A DNA stretch of 64,000 bases from Macrostomum hystrix (Eukaryota > Platyhelminthes > Macrostomidae), in NCBI GenBank assembly GCA_950097015.1, contig CATNEN010000002.1, positions 9,253,501 through 9,317,500 of the forward strand. Reading direction: 5' to 3'. A program made the position numbers and the translations under genes. The notes under the pieces are model-generated. The model had not been told where the DNA came from. It saw only the letters and a program-made list of their open reading frames with translations, and did no database searches. Below, piece after piece: positions 1 to 10,300 of the stretch. Within the stretch, counting starts at the first letter, position 1. Every line of letters begins with the position of its first letter.

Positions 1-2
1 AA

Positions 3-3000
3 GCTTCGGCCGAAGTTCAAGCCAGCACTGAGAGCGCCCCAGAGCCCGCTCTGGTCTCTACGCCAGCCTGGAAGCGTCATCAGCAGCCGGAGACGCAGCC
101 GCAGCCGCAGCCTAGACCGACTGCAGCTCCGGCGGCTGAGTTGGCCTACGCCAATGTGGCTCCTCAACCGGAGCGGCGCGCCCGACCGCCGCCTCCGCCG
201 ATTCCGAAGCCGCGTGGCTCTCTGGAGAACCTGGCCGACGCGTCGTTGACAACGTCCGGCAGCGGCGAGTCGCATCAGTTGCACTACGCCAACCTTGCGC
301 CGGCTCAGCTGCTGCCACCGCCGACAGCTCCGAGAATTTCAACAGCTGCTGCGGGAGCCAAGGCAACGGCTGACGACGCGCCGGTGGTGTACCAGAATGT
401 CAACCAGCCGAAGTCGGAGCCTCGCAAAGGCGACAGCGGCAGCGGCTTGCACTATGCCACCAGCGAGGTGGCGCTGAATCTGGCGGGGCTCGCAGAGGAA
501 GAGGCCACCCGGGCCAGGCAGGTGTACGAGCACCACGAGGAGGCCATGCACAGGGAGCAGCAGCGGCGCAGTCAGGAGATGTCGGCTATCGATGCTGAAT
601 TCGCCAGGTTTGTTGACTGCTAGATTGGCAGGTGCAGGGAGGGTAGGCAGTCAAATGCAGGGAGGGTAGGCAGTCAGATGCAGGGAGGGTAGGCAGTCAG
701 ATGCAGGGAGGGTAGGCAGTCAGATGCAGGGAGGGTAGGCAGGCAGATGCAGGGAGGTAGGCAGGCAGATGCAGGGAGGGTAGGCAGGCAGATGCAGGGA
801 GGGTAGGCAGGCAGATGCAGGGAGGTAGGCAGGCAGATGCAGGGAGGTAGGCAGGCAGATGCAGGGAGTGTAGGCAGGCAGATGCAGGGAGGTAGGCAGG
901 CAGATGCAGGGAGGGTAGGCAGGCAGATGCAGCCAGTTTCCACCTCCATTCCGCCAGGTTCAACCAGGCTGTTAAGCGGCGCAGTCGCGAGAGCCCCACC
1001 CTGCCGCAGAGGTCCACATTTGCCACGCTGAACTCTTCAGTCAGGCTGACCGGGCCTCGCAGTCAGACGCTTGAGCAGCACCAGCAGCAGCAGCAGCCGA
1101 GCGATGAAGCTAAAGATGACCACTCTGAGCTGCAGTCTGAGCAGGCGCAGGAGCTGAAGTCGCGCTACCGCAAGCAGGGCGGCACCCTGGACGGTCGGCA
1201 AGACCCGGCGGCCGATGCCTTCGCCCGGGCCAAGCGGATCTCCAAGTCGCTCGGCCCCAAGGAGCGCCGGCAGAAGAAGACGAAGTCCGCCGAGCTGGCC
1301 GACAAGAGCTACCACGGCGTGGACCTCGAGCCGCCCCGGCCGCCGCAGCGGCAAAAGCGGCAGTCACCGCACAAGCAGCAGCAGCAACAGCAGCCAACTG
1401 GCAAAAGATTCGCCAGCTCCAATGATCTCATCAGCAGCAACAGCAGCAGCAGCAGCAGTGCGGCGGATAGCAGCGATAGTGAAACAGAGAGGGCCGCCCC
1501 CTTTCAGAAGCAGCAGCAGCAGCAGCGCCTTCAGCCGCCGCCGCCGCCGCCGCCGCACGCGCGTCACTCGCAGCACGACATGCTGCAGTCGGAGCCCGAG
1601 CCAGCGCAGTACATGAACCTGGCCAGTCATCAGCGAGCTCGCAGCATGGACCTGCTGGAGGAGCCGCGCCTGCCAGCCGATCCAGGTGACAGAGCCGGCC
1701 GCTTCAACCGCGGCGGCGGAGGCGGCGGGCCGTCCAGCGTGGCATCTAGCATGCTGTCGGTGAACGTGGCAAACAAAGACTCGGACGAGCTGGCGCTGCT
1801 GCTGGAGCGCTACCTCAGGCAGAAGCGGGACGAGAAGATTCTGCGGATGCTCATGGCGCTGAGAGCGCAGGACCCGGCCAAGCACCGCCTGCTCATGGAG
1901 CGGTACAAGGTGAGGCTGGGACACTCAAAGATAATGGGAATCAATTAGGGTGAGAGTAGATAAATATCACTAAATATCGGACTTGATGAGAATATATCAC
2001 TAGATATTGATTTTATTGCGAATAGGTCACTAGATATTGATTTTATTGCGAATAGATCACTAGATATTGATTTCATTGAGAATTGATCACTAGATATTGA
2101 TTTCATTGAGAATTGATCACTAGATATTGATTTCATTGAGAATTGATCACTAGATATTGATTTCATTGAGAATTGATCACTAGATATTGATTTCATTGAG
2201 AATAGATCACTAGATATTGATTTCATTGAGAATTGATCACTAGATATTGATTTCATTGAGAATTGATCACTAGATATTGATTTCATTGAGAATTGATCAC
2301 TAGATATTGATTTCATTGAGAATAGATCACTAGATATTGATTTCATTGAGAATTGATCACTAGATATTGATTTCATTGAGAATTGATCACTAGATATTGA
2401 TTTCATTGAGAATTGATCACTAGATATTGATTTTAATGACCTCTGCCCCACTGAATTCCAGGACGAGCTGGCATCTTCAGCAGGCTACGGCTATGCCATC
2501 CCGCCAGCCGCAGCAGCAGCCGCCGGCTCTCTGCAGCCCGCTGTCGCGGCCCGTGCCGCCCTGGGCATCAGCGGCGGTCACCAGCTGGGTGGCTCCACAG
2601 CCACACTATTGAACAACCTGGACCCCGGTGTCACGAATGTCCTGCTTGGCCCGGAGGGCACCCTGCGGGAGGCTGGCAGCGTTCACACCATGCTGCATCC
2701 GGCTGAGCCGCAGCGCACAGTCATCTGGGATCCGAGCCAGCAGGACTCTCCGCCGCCCGCTATGCGACCTCCGCCCCGCCCAATGCCGCCCGGCCTGTCC
2801 AAGACTGTCCCGCCTGACGGATGGAAGGCCGTGGACGATCACGTGATGGAGATTCTGGACATCGACTATGGCACCTTCGTGGAGCAGGTCAACAACCTGT
2901 GCGGCCGCTACCAGTCCGATGTGGAGAAGTGCCGAGCCATTTTCAGGTTCCTCACAGCTCGCCTGGTGCAGCCCATTGTCTATGACCCACAGGTGCGTGC

Positions 3001-5241
3001 TGGAGCCGTGACCAGCGTTTCTCAATCCGTATCTGCTAGGTTTCCCGTTTAGATGGGTCTACTGACCATTTTGATTGGAAGATCAATTCGATTGGTTGGT
3101 CAGTTTGATTGGTTGGTCAGTTTGATTGGTTGATCAATTTGATTGGTTGGTCAGTTTGATTGGTTGGTCAGTTTGATTGGTTGATCAATTTGATTGGTTG
3201 GTCAATTTGGTTGGTTGGTCAGTTCAATTGGTTGGTTAGTTTGTAAATGGTTCACGGGGTCATAGAGTCAGGTGAAATGAATCGTCAGTTGCAGTTTCAA
3301 ATCGGCCGCACCAACCCCACCTCCGCAGGCTCCTCTGACGTCTCTGATTGGCTGCCTGCGCGCAGTGCAAGCCGGTGAAGTGTCTCCGCACGAGCTGTTC
3401 AAGCGGATGTGCGCCTACGCCGGCATTCACTGCGAGATTCTGCACGGCTACTCGAAGGGCGCGGGCTACCGGCCCGGCATGAACATCAAGGACAACCGGA
3501 TGTTCCGCAACACCTGGACGGCCGTCTACGTCGAAGGCTGCTGGCGCTTCGTCAACGTAGCCTGGGGCGGCCGCCGGCTGGCCAAGCGATCCGGCGCCAC
3601 CGAGCTGCGCCTGAAGTGCGACGACTTTTACTTCCTGACGGAGCCAGATGAGCACATCTATGAGCACTGGCCGGATGACAAGCGCTGGCAGCTGCTAAGG
3701 TCGCCCATCGCGCTCAACCACTTCATGCGGCTGCCCATGCTCAAGTCGCCATTCTTCAACGCCGGCCTTCGCCTGAAGAAGGGCAAGTATGACGACACGC
3801 TGATGACGGAGAACGGCCGGGTCAGCCTGAAGATTGGCGTCACAAAGTTTGTCGGCGTCTCCTGCCAGCTGCAGAACCGCTCCGATATGAGCAGTCTCAG
3901 GGGCAAGACTCTGGCCAGACTCATCGGCGAGGTGCTGCACGTCCTGGCATCGCCTGCCCAGCCCGGCACCTACTTCCTGAATATCTTCGTCAGCGCAGAC
4001 TGGACCTCCAACGAGCACGAGCTGGCTGCGAGTTTTCAGGTGATTTTTGTGTGCTCAAACTCTTGAGTCAATATGTGGGTCTGAGTATTTAATGCGATTT
4101 TAAGTTTGAGTAGAGTTTTTAGTTTAGGTGACATTTTTAGAAGGGGTGGTGTGATTTTTTTATTGGTGAGTTTTCTAATTGAGCACGGGTGAGATTTTGA
4201 GCATGGGTTGAGAGACTAACTGGATTAATAAAGATTTTATGCATGGGTGAAGTTTCAAATATGTGAGATATTGATTATGGCTGAGATCTTTAGTATGATT
4301 GAAATTTGAAGCATGGAGTGAGATTCGAGCATGGGTGAGATTTTGAGTACACTAAGGCTGAGAACAAAATAGTCTCACAGATGAGATTGCGAGTCAAATC
4401 CTCTATCGAACTCAATTTTCATCCGCAGATCAAGTGCGCCGAGAACAATTTCGACCGTCTGGCCCTGGGCCGCTACCCGGATGTCGGCTTCCTCGGCAAC
4501 ACCCCGGCTGCCCAGAAGCTCGGCGTCAGCTTCCTGGCCGCGCACGGCTCCAAGGCGCCCATGGACCCGTACGTGGTGCACAACGCCAAGGAGCTGCTCC
4601 GCCTGCCGCTGGTGGCAGCTCCGGGCCTGAAGATTGCCCACCAGATGAAATGCTACCAGCGGGCAGGCAAGACTTCTGAGCACTGCGACTCCTACGCGCT
4701 GCTCCAGTGCCGCGGCAAGCAGCAGGCGGAGTACTGGATCGCCTGTCCCGCTGACGGCTACTACTTCTTTACCGTCTACGCTGGCGACGCCTCCCAGACT
4801 GCCGCCGACGCCGCCGATGACGCCTCCGTTGCCGCTGACGACAGCGAGGCCGGCAAGGAGCTGGACTGTGTCTATCGGGTGCTCATCGACTGCCGGCGCG
4901 GCCTTGGCAAAGTGCCGGCCTTCCCAGTGCAGACCAGCCTGTTCAACGGTTGCTACCTGCACGAGCCGATGCAGCAGCACCTGGATGTGGGGCGCAGGTA
5001 CAATTTCCGCCTGGAGGCCAGGCACTGCCGGGCCGTAGCTGTTGTGCTCAACGGCAAGACCTGGCTGGACCTGGAGCCTTCGCGCGGCAACGCCGGGCTC
5101 TGGTCAAAGAAGCTCAACGTTGGCGAGGAGCTGGGCGAGCTGTCCGTCTATGGCCAGCTCGAGTCCGACCAGGAAGGCCAGTTCAACAAGCTGCTGGACT
5201 ATGACATTGTGCAGAGGGTGTCCAACCTCGGCAAGAACTAA
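3..5241 (+). CDS. Hillarin/KY-like transglutaminase-core protein (5' end outside window)
   Basis: Five exons fit one frame: 3-607 (open at the window edge), 958-1909, 2462-2992, about 3329-4039 and 4429-5241 (TAA). Together they give roughly 1,200 residues. The N-terminal half is low-complexity (Pro, Gln, Ala, Ser). It has four Tyr-x-Asn motifs (YANV, YANL, YQNV, YMNL; Tyr codons at 147, 285, 390, 1610) and a PRPPQR SH3-type site. From about 2800 the protein resembles the transglutaminase-like core and following Ig-like modules of kyphoscoliosis peptidase and hillarin, cytoskeletal proteins of muscle and cell cortex. Examples are HGYSKGAGYRPGM, then RNTWTAVYVEGCWRFV and NVAWGG. The usual catalytic His and Asp positions read Thr and Asn, so a non-catalytic scaffold is likely. 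The acceptor of exon 4 is my least certain boundary. The family call is strong; the role is inferred from family. Confidence 0.82.
624..945. repeat. Minisatellite in intron 1 of the KY/hillarin-like gene
   Basis: Direct tandem units of about 23 bp built on GATGCAGGGAGGGTAGGCAG. They begin 16 bp after the donor at 608 and end about 12 bp before the acceptor at 957, so they fill almost the whole intron. Units differ by an A/G-run length change. Confidence 0.9.
1979..2440. repeat. 30-bp minisatellite in intron 2 of the KY/hillarin-like gene
   Basis: Highly uniform 30-bp units containing GAATTGATCACTAGATATTG, about 15 copies. The period is a multiple of three, so the minus strand is open as a ten-residue repeat, but this is an intron. 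The flanking donor is AAG|GTGAGG (1910) and the acceptor is TTCCAG (2461). Confidence 0.9.
3069..3245. repeat. 17-bp minisatellite in intron 3 of the KY/hillarin-like gene
   Basis: Tandem units of TTGATTGGTTGGTCAGT with a variant ending GATCAAT. They lie between the donor at 2993 and the acceptor near 3328. Confidence 0.85.
4040..4428. repeat. Degenerate GAGATTTTGAGCATGGGT repeats in intron 4
   Basis: This intron holds scattered, decayed copies of a roughly 18-bp GAGATTTTGAGCATGGGT-like unit (for example near 4190, 4310 and 4340). It looks like an older version of the tidy minisatellites in the neighbouring introns. No coding signal is seen. Confidence 0.5.
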
Positions 5242-7365
5242 CTGGCTTTCAGTTAGTGACCTCACTCATGAGTGATATGACTCAATTAATGAGTCCACTC
5301 TAGTTATAACCAGGGTCATGATCAACCTAGTCATAAAGATAAGCGAATTTTATGACCCCAGGTCATAAAGATAAACAAAGATTATGACCGCAGTCATAAA
5401 GATAAGAGAGGGCCATGATCCCAGTCATAAATAAGTGAAATGCTCATTCTAGATATTGGCATCATTCTAAGCTCAAGCTCTACATGATATTGTGTTGGGG
5501 AGCAAGTCTGTGTTAGTGACTACATTCACTATTGCAGCCACACTGCACATGTGTTATACATTCCATTTTAAGCAGAGTTTTTTGTCTACAGAATAACTAA
5601 ATTATTTTACCTGCGCTGTTGCGTCATTCTTTATCAAGTCTAAGTTTACCTCCTCGTGTTGAACTCTATTTTTTGTCTAATCGGAAACTTTTTGTGATCG
5701 GAAATGAGCTATGATTGATAGTTCTACACTCCAACTCAAATGATTCCACAAATTCCTTTGCTTAAGCTGCTGCTGCTGCTGCTGTTGCTTAGAGTGTTTT
5801 TGTACAGTGCCAGTTTTTATGACAGTTTTTTAATTGATTTTCCTTTTGCTTAATCCACGCATGTTATGGCAGATATGTCACTCTGTACTGTAAAATTCCA
5901 TTTTTCGATTGTGGCATCAGGCCTAAACGTGTAGGGAAAGAGATTTGGCCTCTTTTTCTCACAATTCGAACAGGTATTTTTCGCACAAAAATCTTTTTTT
6001 CCTGATATTTCAGCTCCGGCAACTGCCGCTTTCTCAGTGAGATTAAGGAAATCTCATTCACCTTTTTGTTATGGCAGGTGTAAATACACTGCTTATTAAT
6101 ACTCTGCTGCAATATGATTTCTGTAGTTCTTATATGCCATCAGCTGTCCGTGTCTTGTTTAGTCCCCGCTTCTCGGCTTGATTTGCAATTCTCTTACCTG
6201 GCTGCTGCTGGTTTTGCCTGCACTTTTGTCACTGGGCGGTGAGCTGAGTCACCGGCCTGAGCTGAGACTAATTTGGGCGCGCAGGCGGGCGGTGACCTCA
6301 GCCCTAGTGTACTCTCTTCCCCCTACTCAACTGTGCCCAGCTGCTCAAACCCAAACCAACTAGGAAATTTCTCTGAATGTCTGCAGCGAACTGCCTGTCT
6401 TCTGTTTGCTTTTTCAAAGAGTAGTTTTGCTCCTCTCTGTAGCAGTTTTATTTGGTTGTTTCTGAATTCGACTAAGAAATACATTAGGTAATTATGAAAC
6501 TGTAAATATTCTAATTCTTATCTACACAATTTGTGCGTGACTTATCTGGCTAATTTCCACATTTCCACTTTCTGCTCAGTTATGGCAGCAAGTTGCACTT
6601 TATTTGTGTTCGTCATTATCTCGAAACTATTTCGCTATATGGCATATCAGTGGAATCTAATATTTGTTAATCATAATGCTAATCAACAACTGATGCAGGT
6701 GCTAATTTGGCTACTGACAGTAGAGCGATTTGAAAATCTGCCTACGAAGTTAATAATAAATTAAATAATTGGTTACACCTGCCCCAATTGGGCCAGATGT
6801 GCAGCCGACAGCACAGCCGCAGCTATTGCGCGGCGCATCTGAAGGCTGTTCAGTCCATGGACTGGGGAACGCCACCCCAATTACCCCAGCTATATGCTGG
6901 GCAATAGTACACATACGAGTACACCCCAAGTACACCAATTTTTCCAGTTGAGTGGTGAATCGAACCACCGACTTTTGTTGAAAGTCGCGAGTCTAACCAC
7001 AAGGCTAAAATCTCCCTAGAAACGAGAATTTTAGTAACAAGTGTTAAATTATTTAAACAAATTCAAAATTATTCTGTTGTGTCACATTGTGTTAATAAAT
7101 TAGTAGAATAAAAGTATATTCTTTTACGAGATCACAGTAGCTTTGTTATAATTCAGTAGACTTTTGTGCATAAAAATAGATGTAAATTACATGAAAACTT
7201 GTTTAACACATGTTCAACTTAAGAAGTACATGTTAAAGTGTGTTAAAGTGAATCATTTTTAAGGCTTCTGCTGCAGTCAGTGGCCTCACAGCATTTGAGT
7301 TGTGAGTACATAACTTGGAAGTGGTGGACTTTTCTGACGAGTGACCAATCTCGGCTTCAGTCAGC
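5242..7365. other. Convergent intergenic region, 3' of both flanking genes
   Basis: No gene is supported here. The stretch separates the stop of the plus-strand KY/hillarin-like gene from the stop of the minus-strand coiled-coil gene. It is AT-rich, with short direct repeats of CAGTCATAAAGATAA (5330-5430), a CTG run at 5768 and one SINE at 6771-7007. Confidence 0.7.
6771..7007 (-). mobile_element. tRNA-derived SINE, family I
   Basis: On the minus strand the 5' head reads TAGCCTTGTGGTTAGACTCG and then GGTTCGATTCACC, which match Pol III A- and B-box patterns. The body contains GTCCATGGACTGAACAG and ends near GGCCCAATTGGGGCAGG. Related copies lie at 49035-49250 and 52983-53238, with shorter ones at 37480 and 42715. 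Imperfect flanking repeats (AAAATCTGCCTACGAA at 6733, AAAATCTCCCTAGAAA at 7007) look like a decayed target-site duplication. Confidence 0.75.
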
Positions 7366-10300
7366 TCAATGACTGCCTGAGTTGTACAGCAGCATGCGTA
7401 GCAGCCTTTGTACATCTGACTTGTCTTCATGGGCTGTTTGTTGTTGCTGCTGCTGCTGCTGCTGTTGCAGGTATTGCTGCTGCTGCTGCTGCCTTGCTAA
7501 ATTCTGAAGGCCTCGATTTTTCAACTCTGGGGACTGTAAAATAAGTCGTGAGGTTGACTAGATTTGAGTCTAGATTTGAGTCTAGATTTGAGTCTAGATT
7601 TGAGTCTAGATTTGAGTTTAGATTTGAGTCTAGATTTGAGTCTAGATTTGAGTCTAGATTTGAGTCTAGATTTGAGTCTAGATTTGAGTTTAGATTTGAG
7701 TCTAGATTTGAGTTTAGATTTGAGTCTAGATTTGAGTTTAGATTTGAGTCTAGATTTGAGTTTAGATTTGAGTCTAGATTTGAGTTTAGATTTGAGTCTA
7801 GATTTGAGTTTAGATTTGAGTCTAGATTTGAGTTTAGATTTGAGTCTAGATTTGAGTCTAGATTTGAGTCTAGATTTGAACATACTGAGTTTACATTTGA
7901 GTCTAGATTTGATTCTAGATTTGAGTTCATATTTGAGTTTAGATTTGAGTCTAGATTTGAGTCTAGATTTGAGTTTAGATTTGAGTCTAGACTTGAGTCT
8001 AGATTTGAGTCTAGATTTGAGTCTAGATTTGAGTCTAGATTTGAGTCTAGATTTGAGTCTAGATTTGAGTCTAGATTTAAGTTCATATTTGAGTTTAGAT
8101 TTGAGTCACGTGACTCACCTGCATCTCCTGCACCTGGCGCCGCTTCAACGCCATCAGGCTGTCGCCCCGGGCTTCCACCTGGTCGATCTGGTCGATGAGG
8201 GCCGCCAGCTGGGCGGTTGACCGGCGCCGCGGCTCGGCGGAGCTGTCGCCAAGGCCGGAGTCTGACTCGCTGCCGGCCACCTGAGGGGCCAGAAGCAGTT
8301 CGGGATTAATTTTAGAGGGGCCGGTAGAACAATGTGCTCAGTTGTGCTCAGGAAATCCGTTTTCCAATGAAAAGGAAAGTGAAAATTAATCATTGCCATA
8401 TATGCAAAGATAGAGCATTGTGATTGTTTAAATGTTTGCATGCATGGACTCAGCATATTTTGCAACCTACAAGTAGAGCAAGTTGGTATATAAAATATTG
8501 AGAAAATACGATTTCAGATTACAAATGATTTTAGGAAAAGTGGGCCCTCAGGAGTTATGGGTTTTCAGATATTTATGGGATTTATATGGGATGTCTTAAT
8601 ATATGGGATTTCTGAATATATGGGATTTCTGAATATATGGGATTTCTGAATATATGGGATTTCTGAATATATGGGATTTCTGAATATATGGGATTTCTGA
8701 ATATATGGGATTTCTGAATATATAGGATTTCTGAATATATGGGATTTCTGAATATATGGGATTTCTGAATATATGGGATTTCTTAATATATGGAATTTCT
8801 GAATATATGGGATTTCTGAATATATGGGATTTCTGAATATTTGGGATCTCTTAATTTGTGGGATTTCGTAAAATATGGGATTTCGATAGAGTTCGAATTG
8901 CTGGAATTAAATTTCCTAACCGAAAGATATGTTTTTTTATTAATGGAGAATGAAATCTAATAATATGAGATTTAATAATATGGGATTAAATAATATGGGA
9001 TTTAATAATATGAGATTTAATAATATGAGATTAAATATTATGGGATTTAATAATATGGGACTTATTAATATGGGATTTAATAATATGGGATTTAATAATA
9101 AGAGATTTATTAATATGGGATTTAATAATATGAGATTTATTAATATGGGATTTAATAATATGAGATTCAATAATATGGGATTTATTAATATGGGACTTAT
9201 TAATATGGGATTTAATAATATGGGATTTAATAATATGAGATTTATTAATATGGGATTTAATAATATGAGATTTAATAATATGAGATTTATTAATATGGGA
9301 TTTATTAATATGGGATTTAATAATATGAGATTCAATAATATGGGATTTAATAATATGAGATTTAATAATATGGGATTTATTAATATGAGATTTATTAATA
9401 TGGGATTTAATAATATGAGATTTATTAATATGGGATTTAATAATATGAGATTTATTAATATGGGATTTAATAATATGAGATTCAATAATATGGGATTTAT
9501 TAATATGGGACTTATTAATATGGGATTTAATAATATGGGATTTAATAATATGAGATTTATTAATATGGGATTTAATAATATGAGATTCAATAATATGGGA
9601 TTTATTAATATGGGATTTAATAATATAGGATTTAATAATATGAGATTTATTAATATGGGATTTAATAATATGAGATTTAATAACATGAGATTAAATATTA
9701 TGGGATTTAATAATATGGGATTTAATAATATGGGATTTAATAATATGGGATTCAATAATATGAGATTTAATAATATGAGATTATGGGATTTAATAATATG
9801 GGATTTAATAACATGGGATGAAAATATCTTTCAAAGCGCCGAGCTGTACCGCACGCACAGCAACCAAAAGCAAAATGCCTGCACCAAGCAGTATCGCATT
9901 CAACACAGTCTGCTGAGCCGTGGCTGCGGTCACCTCTCTGGCCAGGTAGAGCCGGGCCTCGCATTCAGTCAGCTTCTCGATTGCCACCTGCAACTCGCGC
10001 CGCAGCCGGCCGACCTCCGCCTGCAGCTGCCGGCCGTCCAGGCGGCTGGCCTTCAGCCGGGCGTGCAGCTCCGCGATCGTCAAGGCCGGGTGCGACTCAT
10101 CGTCTGGAGCGACCAGCGCAACCAGCGCGACATCCCCTTCTGGGATCTTTTTGTAGCGTCAGCGTGGTGATGGGGATCGTTTCAAAATGTCTTCCCCATT
10201 GCCAAATAATGAGGACTTTACTGTAGACTTTAAGCCAGCGAGAAGGCGATTCTGCCCATTCCGTTGACCCCTGCGAAAACACATAAATGTCCAGGGATAT

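Noticed and set aside
7548-8220. Long open frames on both strands over the 12-bp repeat
   Set aside because: The period is a multiple of three, so any frame without a stop in one unit stays open. The region is an intron of the minus-strand gene.
8940-10170. Plus-strand frame of about 400 codons and minus-strand frame of about 270 codons
   Set aside because: Both consist of the 15-bp repeat; the plus frame only adds the antisense of a real exon at its end.
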